Assembly (NCBI RefSeq): GCF_900456975.1 | Contig: NZ_UGYM01000002.1 | Span: forward strand, 3,844,001 to 3,908,000 | Source of the DNA: Shewanella baltica | GTDB taxonomy: Bacteria; Pseudomonadota; Gammaproteobacteria; Enterobacterales; Shewanellaceae | Length of the DNA: 64,000 nucleotides | Direction of reading: 5' to 3' | In this document: piece by piece, positions 23,798 through 34,256 of the stretch | Numbering within the stretch: position 1 is the stretch's first letter | Layout of the letters: each line of letters begins with the position of its first letter | The notes under the pieces: generated by a model | What the model was told of the DNA's origin: nothing | Seen by the model: only the letters and a program-made list of their open reading frames with translations | Databases searched by the model: none | Translations under genes and position numbers: made by a program

Positions 23798-24964
23798 ATG
23801 TTGAAGCCAGTATTGAAGCCAGTGTTAACGCTAGTCCTCACCAGTAGCTTGATCAATACGGCCAGTGCTGTGCAGCTATTGGGTGATGTTGAAGTTTCCC
23901 GCCTACCCACAGCCGAAAAAACCATGGGCGAAGTCGTGACTCGCTATCAAGCACTTGAGGATGGTCTGGCTCAACTAAGCTCAAAGAAAAACGAAGTTGA
24001 CGCCACCCAATTAGCGGCGCGCCAAGGCCATAGATTATGGCAACAGGCGGTACGCGATGTGCAGTCAGGTCATGTTGACGACCGACCTTTATATTGGGCT
24101 CGCCTTGCCATGCTTAATAGTCTTAAGAGCACCAGCGCCAACTTTAAAATGGCCGATTGGCAAAATGATATATTAATGAGTGCGGTTGAAAAGGCCTCAC
24201 GGGGATTTAGCGATATTCAATATGCAGATGATGTTCAAATCAAAATCTTCCTCACGGGTTTCGATCCTTTCTTTCTCGACAAAGATATCACCCAGAGTAA
24301 TCCTTCTGGCTTAGTTGCCCTCGCCTTGGATGGTTTCCGCTTTGATGTAAATGGCAAAACGGCGCAAATCGAAACCGCTATGGTGCCAGTGCGTTTTGAA
24401 GATTTTGACCAAGGACTTATCGAATCACTACTGAGCCCGATATACCGCGATCCTAAAACCCAATTTGTATTTACCGTCAGCATGGGCCGAACTGACTTTG
24501 ATATTGAACGCTTCCCTGCCCGCAATCGCAGTGCAGCGGCGCCCGATAACCAAAATGTCCTCACTGGCGGCACTAAAACCGCACCGGTTGCCCCCAAGCT
24601 CAATGGCAAAGATTTTATCGGCCCGCAATTTGTCGAATTCTCGCTGCCTGTTGCCGCCATGCAAGTAAAAGATGGCCAATGGAAAGTCAACGATAACCAC
24701 ACTGTCACGACCCTTGCCCGCGGTGAGTTTAGTGCAACATCATTGAATGAGCTGCAAAACGAAACGTCAGTCGAAGGCTCTGGCGGCGGTTATCTTTCTA
24801 ATGAAATTTCCTATCGCGCCATAGTGTTGCAGCAAAAGTTTAATAGCCGTGCGAAAGTCGGCCACATTCACACCCCAAGAGTCAAAGGCTATGATGCCGA
24901 TACAGAGCAAGCCATAGTCGAACAAGTGCGCACTATGGTGATGCAAGCGGCGGCGAGTTTATAA
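23798..24964 (+). CDS. Exported peptidase C15-like protein lacking the catalytic cysteine
   Basis: A 388-residue protein with a signal peptide (cleavage near residue 24, TASA). The C-terminal two thirds align by motif with pyroglutamyl peptidase I: TGFDPF at 153-158 then NPSG, SMGRTDFDIERF at 228-239 (catalytic Glu as Glu237), GGYLSNEISY at 331-340, and HIHTP with His358 in the position of the catalytic histidine. In true enzymes the third block reads xVCNxxFY; here the cysteine is Ser334. It is therefore probably not a cysteine peptidase, or uses serine. A ~130-residue unrelated N-terminal region precedes the fold. A C15-family gene beside blaOXA-48-like genes is a known feature of Shewanella chromosomes. 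Starts behind AGGGA. Confidence 0.8.
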   Translation: MLKPVLKPVLTLVLTSSLINTASAVQLLGDVEVSRLPTAEKTMGEVVTRYQALEDGLAQLSSKKNEVDATQLAARQGHRLWQQAVRDVQSGHVDDRPLYWARLAMLNSLKSTSANFKMADWQNDILMSAVEKASRGFSDIQYADDVQIKIFLTGFDPFFLDKDITQSNPSGLVALALDGFRFDVNGKTAQIETAMVPVRFEDFDQGLIESLLSPIYRDPKTQFVFTVSMGRTDFDIERFPARNRSAAAPDNQNVLTGGTKTAPVAPKLNGKDFIGPQFVEFSLPVAAMQVKDGQWKVNDNHTVTTLARGEFSATSLNELQNETSVEGSGGGYLSNEISYRAIVLQQKFNSRAKVGHIHTPRVKGYDADTEQAIVEQVRTMVMQAAASL

Positions 24965-25239
24965 GCCAAGTCACACTGGCTGAAACTGGCATTGTCAGAT
25001 AGCGTTCGCTATGATGCGAACGCTTGGCCTGACTCTTATTTCAAGCGCTAATTTCAATCGCTGATTTGGAAGGCTGAGTATAAGAGCGGATTGCAAGAAC
25101 AAGCGTTCGAACGCAGAAGCCAAGCGCCATACATAGGATTAGCTTCAAAACTGACGCTTCATAACTGATGCTTTTATAACCAAATGAGTGTTAAGCACTC
25201 AATGTTTACCTTTAACCGACGAGATCCAACGCTAACCCT

Positions 25240-25899
25240 ATGTTGAAACCTGCAGACTTACTCAATACTTTACGTCGTCGCAGCAGTGAAGCACTCGCCC
25301 CTCTGACAAAATCGACATACGCAGCCTTGGGCCAAAGCCAAGATAAGTCGCAGCTGATAACGAGTCCAGCAGTACAAGATCTGGCTCAGGCACATATTTT
25401 CACCGGTTCATCACGCCCACTCTCGTCACTGCAAATACAAGTACTAGAGCGAATTGAAGCTTGTTATCAAGAAGCGGAGATATCGCTTAAGCGCGCTTTC
25501 CCACGCCCAGTAACTCAATTTAGTCTCAGGGGAAAGAGCGCGGGTACGGCTCATCTGCAGCAGAATCGTTTGCGATTCAATCCTGTGTTACTACGCGAAA
25601 ACAGCGAAGCTTTTCTAACTGAAGTTGTACCGCACGAAATTTGTCATTTACTGTGTTTTCAGCTTTTTGGTAAAACCAAGCCCCACGGTAAAGAATGGCA
25701 ATCTTTGATGTTAACGGTATTTAAGGTTAACCCGAGTACCACCCACAGCTTCAATACCACTTCTGTGGCAGGTCGCGACGTGGAGTATCGCTGCGCCTGT
25801 GGACCGATTCGGTTGAGTATTCGCCGCCATAACAAGGTGCTACGCGGTGAAAGCCGTTACATCTGTAAACGTTGTAAGGCCCATTTAACGGCGAACTAA
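25240..25899 (+). CDS. sprT: SprT-like zinc metalloprotein
   Basis: A 219-residue member of the SprT family. The metallopeptidase motif HEICH is at 132-136, and a C-terminal zinc ribbon has the pattern CxC ... CKRC (YRCACG, then ICKRCKAHL). The ~55-residue N-terminal extension makes it longer than E. coli SprT (about 165). Eukaryotic relatives repair DNA-protein crosslinks; the bacterial role is poorly known. It is upstream of endA on the same strand, with a 170-bp gap. Confidence 0.88.
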   Translation: MLKPADLLNTLRRRSSEALAPLTKSTYAALGQSQDKSQLITSPAVQDLAQAHIFTGSSRPLSSLQIQVLERIEACYQEAEISLKRAFPRPVTQFSLRGKSAGTAHLQQNRLRFNPVLLRENSEAFLTEVVPHEICHLLCFQLFGKTKPHGKEWQSLMLTVFKVNPSTTHSFNTTSVAGRDVEYRCACGPIRLSIRRHNKVLRGESRYICKRCKAHLTAN

Positions 25900-26072
25900 G
25901 CCCTCTTCGCGCACAATCCTCACACCCACTCCACAATTCGAATTTCAGCATTTGGGAATTGCGTGAGTAAAAAGTACGACGCAATTTGCATAAGCAGCGG
26001 CATTTCCCTTACCATCACGCCATAAAAGACGAGCCAAAGGCTCGCGTAGTGTTTGTTATTTTGGGATAAATT

Positions 26073-26849
26073 TTGAACAAAACTTCTTTAACCGTTAATT
26101 CGCGGCGACTTTTGTTGTGCCTAATCACTTGGGCCGCAACCTCATCTGTGCCCGCTAGCGCCTCAGTGTCACACCCCAGCAGTTTCAGCCAAGCGAAAAC
26201 CAAGTCGCAGGCGCTCTACGCCGGAAGTCGCCAAGGCACTCTACCCGCCACCAGTTTTTACTGTGGCTGCGATATTCAGATCAAAGGCAAATCGTGGAAA
26301 CCCGATCTCGCCAGCTGCGGTTATCAAGTCCGTAAACAGGAAACCCGCGCCAACCGTATCGAGTGGGAACACATAGTGCCCGCCTGGGAATTCGGCCATC
26401 AGCTCCAATGCTGGCAAAAGGGCGGGCGTAAAAACTGCGCCGATAACAGTAACGAATTTAATAAGATGGAAGCGGACATGCACAACTTAGTGCCCGCCAT
26501 CGGTGAAGTGAACGGCGATCGCAGTAACTTCCGTTTTAGCCAATGGAACGGTAAAGCCGACCAGTATGGTCAATGCACTATGGTGGTCGATTTTAAGAAT
26601 CGTCAGGCGCAGCCGCCCGTAAACGCCCGCGGCAAGATAGCCAGAACCTACCTCTATATGCAGCAGACCTATGGGCTTAAAATCGCGTCGAGCCAATTAA
26701 AATTGTTTAAGGCATGGGATAAAACCTATCCAGTTGATACTATTGAGTGCAAACGCGATAACGCCATAGCGCAAACTCAAGGCAACCATAACCCCTTTGT
26801 GCAAAATGCCTGTAAAGCGCCACCACTGCGTCAACAACTAGCCGAGTAA
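26073..26849 (+). CDS. endA: Endonuclease I, periplasmic/extracellular DNase
   Basis: A 258-residue non-specific nuclease exported by a signal peptide ([18 protein letters not shown]). The beta-beta-alpha-metal core shows [13 protein letters not shown] with the catalytic histidine, followed by [20 protein letters not shown] with the metal-binding asparagine. Paired cysteines (YCGCD, CWQ, NCAD) fit the disulfide-bonded family. An in-frame stop at 26067 forces initiation at TTG 26073, since no ATG precedes the signal peptide. It ends 6 bases before rsmE, so the two are probably cotranscribed. Confidence 0.92.
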   Translation: MNKTSLTVNSRRLLLCLITWAATSSVPASASVSHPSSFSQAKTKSQALYAGSRQGTLPATSFYCGCDIQIKGKSWKPDLASCGYQVRKQETRANRIEWEHIVPAWEFGHQLQCWQKGGRKNCADNSNEFNKMEADMHNLVPAIGEVNGDRSNFRFSQWNGKADQYGQCTMVVDFKNRQAQPPVNARGKIARTYLYMQQTYGLKIASSQLKLFKAWDKTYPVDTIECKRDNAIAQTQGNHNPFVQNACKAPPLRQQLAE

Positions 26850-26855
26850 GGTCGA

Positions 26856-27587
26856 ATGAGAGTCCCAAGAATTTATCAACCTCAGCCATTAGTCATCAAT
26901 CAACAGTTGAACTTAGACGAAGATGGCGCGGCCCATATCGGCAAAGTGCTGCGCATGGGTAACGGCGAACATATCAGCCTATTCAATGGCGATGGCCATG
27001 ATTATCTTGCTGAAATTGTCGATGCGGGTAAAAAGCATGTCACAGTAAAACTGCTTTCCTGTGAGGCCAATTTATCTGAGTCGCCACTCAACTTGCACTT
27101 AGGCCAAGTGATTTCCCGTGGCGATAGAATGGAATTCACCATTCAAAAATCGGTCGAGCTGGGTGTGAATACCATTACGCCGCTGTTTTCCGATCGCTGC
27201 GGTGTAAAGCTTAATGGCGAACGCCTAGAGAAAAAAATTCAACAATGGCAGAAAATCGTTGTAAGCGCCTGTGAACAATCGGGCCGCAGCCAAGTACCTG
27301 TGGTTCGCCCAGCGATGGACTTACACGATTGGTGCAGTGAGCCAACCTCGGCGCTGAAACTCAATTTACATCCACGTGCCGCACACGGTATCAATGGCTT
27401 AGATTTAGCGCACACACGCGTGCGCCTGTTAATAGGCCCAGAAGGCGGTTTGTCAGCGGAAGAAATCGCCATGACAGAAACCTATCAATTTACCGATGTG
27501 TTGCTTGGCCCTAGAGTGCTTCGCACTGAAACCGCCTCGCTCACGGCCATTACAGCGCTGCAACTCAGATTTGGTGATTTAGGCTAA
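26856..27587 (+). CDS. rsmE: 16S rRNA (uracil-1498-N3)-methyltransferase RsmE
   Basis: Methylates U1498 of 16S rRNA. The 243-residue protein has an N-terminal PUA-like domain ([10 protein letters not shown] to ~70) and a C-terminal SPOUT knot with the SAM-binding signatures [13 protein letters not shown] and [11 protein letters not shown]. Length is normal. It lies between endA and gshB, an order common in gammaproteobacteria. Confidence 0.95.
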   Translation: MRVPRIYQPQPLVINQQLNLDEDGAAHIGKVLRMGNGEHISLFNGDGHDYLAEIVDAGKKHVTVKLLSCEANLSESPLNLHLGQVISRGDRMEFTIQKSVELGVNTITPLFSDRCGVKLNGERLEKKIQQWQKIVVSACEQSGRSQVPVVRPAMDLHDWCSEPTSALKLNLHPRAAHGINGLDLAHTRVRLLIGPEGGLSAEEIAMTETYQFTDVLLGPRVLRTETASLTAITALQLRFGDLG

Positions 27588-27678
27588 ACCGCAGCCGCAA
27601 GCTGCGCTGGCATAACAGACCCCATTATCCAATAAATGCTTTTTTGCCTGCAAACGGCGACAAATAAGGAACAGATTA

Positions 27679-28632
27679 ATGATAAAACTCGGCATAGTGA
27701 TGGACCCCATCAGTGAGATCAACATTAAGAAAGACTCCAGTTTTGCCATGTTAATGGCCGCGCAGGACAGAGGTTATCAGCTGTTTTATATGGAAATGGC
27801 CGATCTTGCCATGGTCAACGGCGTGGCGATGGCCAATATGCGTCCGTTAACTGTCATCAATGATGCGAGTAAATGGTATGAGCTAGGTGAATCTCAAGAC
27901 ACGCCAATGAGCGAACTCGACGTGATCTTAATGCGTAAAGACCCGCCATTCGATACTGAGTTCATCTACGCCACTTACATGCTTGAGCGCGCCGAAGAAC
28001 AAGGCGTGTTGATCGTCAACAAGCCGCAAAGCCTACGCGATGCTAACGAAAAGCTGTTCACCGCATGGTTTAGCGAATTCACCCCAGAAACTATCGTGAC
28101 CCGTGATGCCAAACGTATCCGCGCTTTCCACCAAGCTAAGGGCGATATCATTCTCAAGCCTTTAGATGGCATGGGCGGCACCTCGATTTTCCGCGTGAAG
28201 CAGGATGACCCTAACCTTGGGGTGATCATCGAGACCTTGACCAGCTATGGCCAACAATATGCGATGGCGCAAGCCTTTATCCCTGAAATTACTAAAGGCG
28301 ATAAACGCATTTTAGTGGTCGATGGCGAGCCTGTACCTTACGCGTTGGCACGTATCCCAATGAAAGGCGAAACCCGTGGCAACTTAGCCGCTGGCGGTAG
28401 CGGTGTGGCGCAGCCTTTATCCGACAGCGATTGGGCGATTGCCCGCGCTATTGGCCCTGAGCTTAAAAAACGTGGACTGATTTTTGTCGGGCTGGACGTG
28501 ATTGGTGACAAGCTGACTGAGATCAATGTGACGAGCCCAACCTGTATCCGTGAAATCCAAGCGGCATTCGATGTCGACATCACGGGCATGTTAATGGATG
28601 CTATCGAAGCACGCATTAACGCCAAAGCATAA
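27679..28632 (+). CDS. gshB: Glutathione synthetase
   Basis: Joins glycine to gamma-glutamylcysteine with ATP, the second step of glutathione synthesis. 317 residues, full length. The ATP-grasp fold shows ILKPLDGMGGTSIFRV, ARIPMKGETRGNLAAGGSG and the metal-binding EINVTSPTC near the C-terminus. Cytoplasmic. 91 bp separate it from rsmE. Confidence 0.97.
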   Translation: MIKLGIVMDPISEINIKKDSSFAMLMAAQDRGYQLFYMEMADLAMVNGVAMANMRPLTVINDASKWYELGESQDTPMSELDVILMRKDPPFDTEFIYATYMLERAEEQGVLIVNKPQSLRDANEKLFTAWFSEFTPETIVTRDAKRIRAFHQAKGDIILKPLDGMGGTSIFRVKQDDPNLGVIIETLTSYGQQYAMAQAFIPEITKGDKRILVVDGEPVPYALARIPMKGETRGNLAAGGSGVAQPLSDSDWAIARAIGPELKKRGLIFVGLDVIGDKLTEINVTSPTCIREIQAAFDVDITGMLMDAIEARINAKA

Positions 28633-28706
28633 GAATTTACCAACGAGTTTGTTGATTGTAAGGCGCGAGCACATCGCGAGCGCCGAACCACTTCTAGGGA
28701 TGTGAT

Positions 28707-30026
28707 ATGAGTTTCACCAAAGCGCCACTCTTGTTACTCGGCATCAGTTTGCTGTTATCTACGCCAGTTTGGGCAGATGAAACGGGTCCAACGAAAGCGC
28801 CATCGCGACCGAAAAATATCGTCATCATGATAGGTGATGGTATGGGGCCGTCTTACACTAGCGCCTACCGCTATTACAAAGATAATCCTGACACTGAAGA
28901 AGTCGAACAAACCGTATTCGACCGTTTACTGGTGGGCATGGCGAGCACATATCCCGCGAGCGTCAGTGGTTATGTGACTGACTCAGCCGCCGCGGCAACC
29001 GCACTCGCCACTGGGGTAAAATCCTATAATGGGGCGATTTCGGTCGATACCCAAAAGCAACCACTGCCGACCATACTCGAAAAAGCCAAATCCCTTGGCC
29101 TTAGCACAGGTGTCGCGGTAACGTCGCAAATCAACCACGCCACGCCAGCCGCCTTTTTGGCCCACAACGAGAGCCGTAAAAACTACGACGCTCTGGCACT
29201 CAGCTATTTAGAAACCAACGCCGATGTATTTTTAGGCGGTGGTCAAAAGTATTTCCCCCCAGCGCTGTTAGAGCAGTTCAAAGCCAAGGGCTATCAACAC
29301 ATTAGCCGTTTTGAGGATCTCGCCAGCATCACCCAACCAAAAGTGTTGGGCCTGTTTGCCGAAGTACAATTGCCTTGGGCGATTGATGAGAAAGATGCAA
29401 GAAAACTCAGCACCTTAACTCAAAAGGCACTCAGCTTACTGTCGCAAAATGACCAAGGTTTTGTGCTGTTAGTCGAAGGGAGTCTCATCGACTGGGCGGG
29501 CCACAATAACGATATCGCCACTGCCATGGGTGAGATGGATGAGTTCTCCAATGCCATTGAAGTGGTTGAGCAATTTGTGCGTGAACATCCAGATACCCTA
29601 ATGGTGATCACCGCCGACCACAATACCGGTGGTCTATCGATTGGCGTCGATGGCAATTACAGCTGGAACCCTGAAATCCTGCGTAATATCTCGGTCAGCA
29701 CAGACACTTTGGCCTTAGCCGCCATCACTGGTGAGCAATGGCAAGCCGATCTCGCCCGCGGTTTAGGCTTTGAACTTAGCGAAGAAGAAGTCGCCAAACT
29801 AAACGTCGCCAGAATGCAGGGATTAGAAACCATGGCGGTGGCGATTCGCCATCTTATTGATAAACGTACTGATACAGGTTGGACAACCGACGGTCACACA
29901 GGCACAGACGTACAAGTTTTTGCCGCAGGTCCGGCATCTGAGCTGTTTAACGGCCATCAAGATAATACCGATATCGCCAATAAGATTTTCAGCTTATTAC
30001 CTAAACCGAAGAAACCTAAAAGCTAA
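28707..30026 (+). CDS. Alkaline phosphatase, periplasmic
   Basis: A 439-residue phosphomonoesterase of the PhoA superfamily with a signal peptide (cleavage after VWA, residue ~23). Metal and catalytic motifs are MIGDGMG (first aspartate), TDSAAAATAL with the nucleophilic serine, ADHNTGGLS and DGHTGTDV. It resembles short PhoA/PhoD-like enzymes of marine bacteria more than E. coli PhoA, which has 471 residues. No Pho box was identified upstream. A terminator follows. Confidence 0.92.
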   Translation: MSFTKAPLLLLGISLLLSTPVWADETGPTKAPSRPKNIVIMIGDGMGPSYTSAYRYYKDNPDTEEVEQTVFDRLLVGMASTYPASVSGYVTDSAAAATALATGVKSYNGAISVDTQKQPLPTILEKAKSLGLSTGVAVTSQINHATPAAFLAHNESRKNYDALALSYLETNADVFLGGGQKYFPPALLEQFKAKGYQHISRFEDLASITQPKVLGLFAEVQLPWAIDEKDARKLSTLTQKALSLLSQNDQGFVLLVEGSLIDWAGHNNDIATAMGEMDEFSNAIEVVEQFVREHPDTLMVITADHNTGGLSIGVDGNYSWNPEILRNISVSTDTLALAAITGEQWQADLARGLGFELSEEEVAKLNVARMQGLETMAVAIRHLIDKRTDTGWTTDGHTGTDVQVFAAGPASELFNGHQDNTDIANKIFSLLPKPKKPKS

Positions 30027-30062
30027 GCGTTAATCGATTCCGTTCATTAAAGGCAAGCACAT

Positions 30063-30093
30063 AAGGCAACTGCATAATGCAGTTGCCTTTTTT
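30063..30093 (+). terminator. Terminator after the alkaline phosphatase gene
   Basis: AAGGCAACTGCAT and ATGCAGTTGCCTT form a 13-bp stem with almost no loop, then a T run. Confidence 0.9.
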
Positions 30094-30210
30094 ATTGGGT
30101 CTTTTTATTAGGGATTTTATTAGGTCTTTGAGTAGGGATTCGATGCAAACTGGCTCAAGCGTGAATAACGGGTATAATGCCCACACTTAAGTTTATAGGT
30201 GCCTGTAACT

Positions 30211-31254
30211 GTGTTAACCAATCCATCGCAAGTCATTATTCGTAATCAAGACAGCCTAAGCCAACATAAGGTGTTAGTGCTCAATCATGAAGCCGATCTA
30301 CTGCCAAAAGTCCTGCTCGATGTCGCGGCATCGGTCGATGCACTCGCCTTGGATTACCACCATTACTTGCACTTAGCGCCGCACGCCAACTCAAAGTTGC
30401 GTTGCTATTTCGGCCATGACCTGCCGCACCAAGATCCGCTTGAACGAGAAAAGTACGATACGGTTATTGTTTATTTCCCCAAAGCCAAACCCTTAGCACC
30501 TTATTTGTTTAACCTCGCCGCCAATCATCTTGTGCCTAACGGCCAACTGTTAGTCGTTGGAGAAAACAAAGGCGGGATTAAGTCTTTAGTGAAGCTGTTG
30601 CCTGAGTATTTTGCGACAGGGATGAAGCTCGATAACGCTCGCCACTGCCTGTTATTTGGCAGCAGCTTAGAAGGCAGCGCGCCGGCGATGAAACTCAGCG
30701 ACTGGGTCAGTCAGTATCAACTGACTACGCCACAGGGCGAGATCAGTATCTGTAACTTAGTTGGGGTGTTTAGCGAAAAACGCTTAGATCTGGGCACTGA
30801 ATTGTTACTGTCACACCTGCCGACACTCTCGGGCAGAGTGCTCGATTTTGGTTGCGGCGCCGGCGTGATTGCCGCAGCCCTGCTCAAGGCCCAGCCGAGC
30901 TTATCCTTAGAGTGTGTCGATATTAATGCGATGGCCTTGGCTTCCTGCGAACTAACCTTAGCCGCCAATGGCATGACGGCCAAAGTCTATCCTTCCGATG
31001 GACTCGCGCAAACCACAGGGAAATTTAACGGCATTATCTCTAATCCGCCGTTCCACGATGGTCTTGCAAGCACCACCAGCATAGCGCAGAACTTTGTCAC
31101 TGATAGTGCCAAGCAATTACAACATAATGGTATTTGGCAAATCGTCGCCAACCGCCACTTGCCCTATTCAGATATCATTGCCGCCGAATTTGGCCAATTA
31201 AAAGTGGTTGCCGATAACAACAAGTACAAGTTGTATTACTTCCAGCACAAGTAA
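30211..31254 (+). CDS. rsmC: 16S rRNA (guanine-1207-N2)-methyltransferase RsmC
   Basis: Methylates G1207 of 16S rRNA. The protein has an N-terminal inactive methyltransferase-like half and a catalytic C-terminal half with [13 protein letters not shown] (SAM site) and the NPPFHDG motif. I take the GTG at 30211 (protein [12 protein letters not shown]..., 347 residues) because I recall Shewanella RsmC beginning this way; a GTG four codons upstream at 30199 is also possible. Monocistronic by context. Confidence 0.95.
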   Translation: MLTNPSQVIIRNQDSLSQHKVLVLNHEADLLPKVLLDVAASVDALALDYHHYLHLAPHANSKLRCYFGHDLPHQDPLEREKYDTVIVYFPKAKPLAPYLFNLAANHLVPNGQLLVVGENKGGIKSLVKLLPEYFATGMKLDNARHCLLFGSSLEGSAPAMKLSDWVSQYQLTTPQGEISICNLVGVFSEKRLDLGTELLLSHLPTLSGRVLDFGCGAGVIAAALLKAQPSLSLECVDINAMALASCELTLAANGMTAKVYPSDGLAQTTGKFNGIISNPPFHDGLASTTSIAQNFVTDSAKQLQHNGIWQIVANRHLPYSDIIAAEFGQLKVVADNNKYKLYYFQHK

Positions 31255-31736
31255 AACCGCTATCGAGAACGCGCTTAGGCTTCAGCTATAGGCGCGTTAT
31301 TGACTACGCCTCATACTCACTCGTATCACTATCCCTGTTTTTTTCAGATAAAGCTTATCTTTCCTCGCGTTACAAAACTCAATATTGTGATCTGCCGCAT
31401 GTCAGCGATTCCGGTAAACAGGCTTTCATTTACATCAAACTGCCGTTCCTAGCATAGGGATTTGATTTAAAACATCAAAATAATGGGTAAATCGAAAGTT
31501 AGCATTAAGTTGCGGCTTACACTGCTATTAGTACGAATAAACCAGAGATAACACTGCTTATCCCATTCAATTTCTTATAAAAAACTATTTAAAAACCACC
31601 CCATAGACCATTAACAACAAAATGCCAACATTTGCTGTTTTTGCAGCCAAAAAGGCTTCTTTACCCTAAGTTTCTACTGTTATACTCAAATCAGCTTCTT
31701 AAACAATAATAAAACGCAATTACTAGGAATGCCCCT
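31255..31736. other. Intergenic region rsmC / FapA-like gene
   Basis: About 480 bp, AT-rich, no coding frame. A weak inverted repeat, AACGCGC (31267-31273) with GCGCGTT (31294-31300), follows rsmC and could act as its terminator, though it lacks a clear T run. The rest presumably holds the promoter of the downstream gene. Confidence 0.4.
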
Positions 31737-33425
31737 ATGCTGGACCCTGAACTCCTTGAGCTAAGCAGCGATAAAACCAAAGCTGAGTTACGCCTAATTC
31801 CTAATGTCCATGGACCTGTGAGCCAAGATGACATCATGCGCCTGCTATCTTTACCTGAATTTTCCTCCCTGTTTCCGCTAGAGCCTGCCATTGCTAAAAC
31901 CGTCGCTAAAATCAACTCTCTTTATAATCAGGATGATGGAAAATTTGAGCTGTTTGCTGTTTTAGCTGAACGCCGCGATGGCACCATAGCAATCGAAATT
32001 AGTCCCGATAAAATGCAAGCCAGCCTCAAACTGACCGCAGCATGGGGCGGTAAACAGATAGATTTGCCAGAGATCCTTACCCATCTCAAAAAGAACAACG
32101 TCTGCATGGGGTTGAGCAAACTCAAAATTCAAGCGCTACTGAAACAACTCGGTACCCTCAAGGCGGGCGAAGTCTGCCAAAGTGACATCGCCCAAGGTAA
32201 AGCGCCAGTCAATGGACTCAATGCGGTATTAGAACGCAAAGTGTTCCTCGCACGCGAACGCTTACTCCAGCCACAAGAGCGGGAAGATGGCAGTGTCGAT
32301 ATGCGTAATCTCGGCTCGCTTATCGTCGTCAAAGCCAATGATCTCTTAATGGTTAAGCACCCCGCCACCGAAGGCACGCCGGGTTACAACATCAAGGGCG
32401 AAGTGCTTAAACAAAAACCGGGTAAAGATGCCGTGCTTCAAGCAGGTACAGGTACAGATTTTCATCCCAAAGATCCCAATAAACTCATCGCCACAGTACC
32501 AGGGCAACCCGTCGAAACCCGTACTGGTATGAATGTCGATGATATTTTGCAGCTTAAAGATGTCGACATCGGCACAGGTCATATCAGCTTTAAGGGCAGT
32601 ATTTTAATCACCGGCGATGTCCACGAGGGCATGGTAGTTAAAAGCTCGGGCGATATTACCGTGATAGGCTTTGTGGACTCCGCTACCCTAGAGGCGGAGG
32701 GTGATGTCACAGTAAGTAAAGGCATCATTGGCAGACAAATCAAAGCCAATGAATACTCTACCAATATCCATTCTCAAGGGCAGATCAGCGCCCAGTTTGT
32801 GCAATATTCCAATTTGGTAGCCAAGGGCAATATCTTAGTCACTAAACAGTTGCTACACAGCCATACCAAAACCGCCGGCAGTTTAACGGTCAGCGATCCG
32901 AGTGGTCGTCGTGGCGATCTGGTGGGCGGTGTCGCGCGTGCTGAGAAAGGCATCACGGCGGTTGTCATAGGGGCAACGGCGGGAACCAAAACCGACGTTT
33001 ATTGCGCGATGGAACATGCCGAACTCAAGCAAGATCTCAAGCTGCTCGATGAAAGCGTTAAAGCTATGGTCGTCGCCAGTTTAGATATCGAGGCTCGCCT
33101 CAATAAGCTACCGCCTAAATCAGAATGGCAAGGCGACGCGGCGATGATCGAGCAAATCAAAATGATGCTCGATGAGAAGAATCGCATTATGGATGAACGC
33201 ACCCGCGAAGAACTCGAGTTCGATACCTTCAAACAAGAGGTCGAAGGCTATTACGAGAAATACCGTATCGAAGTGCTTAAACACGTATTCCTTAACGTTG
33301 AGTTACATATAGGTCCAGCGAATCATCGCACCGCCCGTGAACACGGCACTTGCTGCATTGCCAATGTCAGTCAAGAGATTAACTTTGACTATAACGCCAA
33401 AGCTAAAGCCGCACCGACCGCATAA
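31737..33425 (+). CDS. FapA/DUF342 family protein
   Basis: A 562-residue cytoplasmic protein. The N-terminal half contains the conserved DUF342 block (KHPATEGTPGYNIKGEVL). The middle is a run of short strands with glycine turns (GSILITGDVHEGMVVKSSGD, VDSATLEAEGDVTVSKGIIG) typical of the right-handed beta-helix in FapA. A charged coiled coil near 430-510 (KQDLKLLDESVKAMV, EKNRIMDERTREELE) follows. Relatives in Vibrio and Pseudomonas have been linked to polymer or motility functions; no precise role can be assigned. It has its own upstream region. Confidence 0.85.
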   Translation: MLDPELLELSSDKTKAELRLIPNVHGPVSQDDIMRLLSLPEFSSLFPLEPAIAKTVAKINSLYNQDDGKFELFAVLAERRDGTIAIEISPDKMQASLKLTAAWGGKQIDLPEILTHLKKNNVCMGLSKLKIQALLKQLGTLKAGEVCQSDIAQGKAPVNGLNAVLERKVFLARERLLQPQEREDGSVDMRNLGSLIVVKANDLLMVKHPATEGTPGYNIKGEVLKQKPGKDAVLQAGTGTDFHPKDPNKLIATVPGQPVETRTGMNVDDILQLKDVDIGTGHISFKGSILITGDVHEGMVVKSSGDITVIGFVDSATLEAEGDVTVSKGIIGRQIKANEYSTNIHSQGQISAQFVQYSNLVAKGNILVTKQLLHSHTKTAGSLTVSDPSGRRGDLVGGVARAEKGITAVVIGATAGTKTDVYCAMEHAELKQDLKLLDESVKAMVVASLDIEARLNKLPPKSEWQGDAAMIEQIKMMLDEKNRIMDERTREELEFDTFKQEVEGYYEKYRIEVLKHVFLNVELHIGPANHRTAREHGTCCIANVSQEINFDYNAKAKAAPTA

Positions 33426-33654
33426 TCTTGGCTAGGAGTGATGACTCAGCCGTCACGCCTTCCTCATTCAGCCAGAGTCAGTGAACTTGTTCTGGCCTCT
33501 ATCAATCTTCCCTCAGCGTGGCATACTGCTGTCAGATAAACTCACGCAGCAGCATGCCAAGTATCTTCTTGTATAATCCTAATCCTTGTCTACTGCCGCC
33601 GATTGTTCTCAGAGACTGTCTCAGAGCCCATTTTAAACTTCCTAAGGATCTGAA

Positions 33655-34032
33655 ATGACTAGCGTTAAGATGTCGAGTATTGAATGGCCAGCCATTGTAA
33701 AACTGACTCAAAGTGACGAATTACTTTACCTAGAACACCAAAGGGATTGGCTCGAACTCGCCTGTCTCTATCAGCATCATTTTATCGATACCGATCAATT
33801 ACTCGACTCAAAAGGCCAGCGTTATCTAATCAGTGCCTGTCCGCAGAAAATCCATGAAGACCCCGTCGGCGAACTGCCGCAATTACTGCGCCAGAAACAA
33901 GATTTGCCGCTCAATGAATTTATCAAGTGGGTTCAAAACCATGCCCAAGCACTGGGGCAATGCTGCGTCGCTAAGCTGGCTTTCACAACGATTTCCCAAG
34001 GGATTGAAATTGTACGCACCCTCGATGAATAA
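33655..34032 (+). CDS. Conserved hypothetical protein (DUF4144-like)
   Basis: 125 residues, acidic, no signal peptide or membrane helix. The ATG follows AAGGA. It looks like the small Shewanella/Vibrio family DUF4144 (ELLYLEHQRDWLELACLY, LISACPQKIHEDP), identified from memory only. Function unknown. It stands alone, with more than 200 bp on each side. Confidence 0.6.
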   Translation: MTSVKMSSIEWPAIVKLTQSDELLYLEHQRDWLELACLYQHHFIDTDQLLDSKGQRYLISACPQKIHEDPVGELPQLLRQKQDLPLNEFIKWVQNHAQALGQCCVAKLAFTTISQGIEIVRTLDE

Positions 34033-34256
34033 ACGGCAAGCAGCTGAGATACCATCTGCCAATAACTCAGTTGCTCAATAAAAAACACTATGACCTTAAA
34101 AGCTAATATCCTCATAGTAAATTCACAGGCATAATTTGCCGCTGTGTAGCAGCGCCGAGTCCACTGGCAAAGCGCGGCTAAAATACACTTCAAAATGACC
34201 ATTTTCTGCGTCGACTCAAGGGATGACGTTTAAGTTGGCACTAAATATACAAACAG

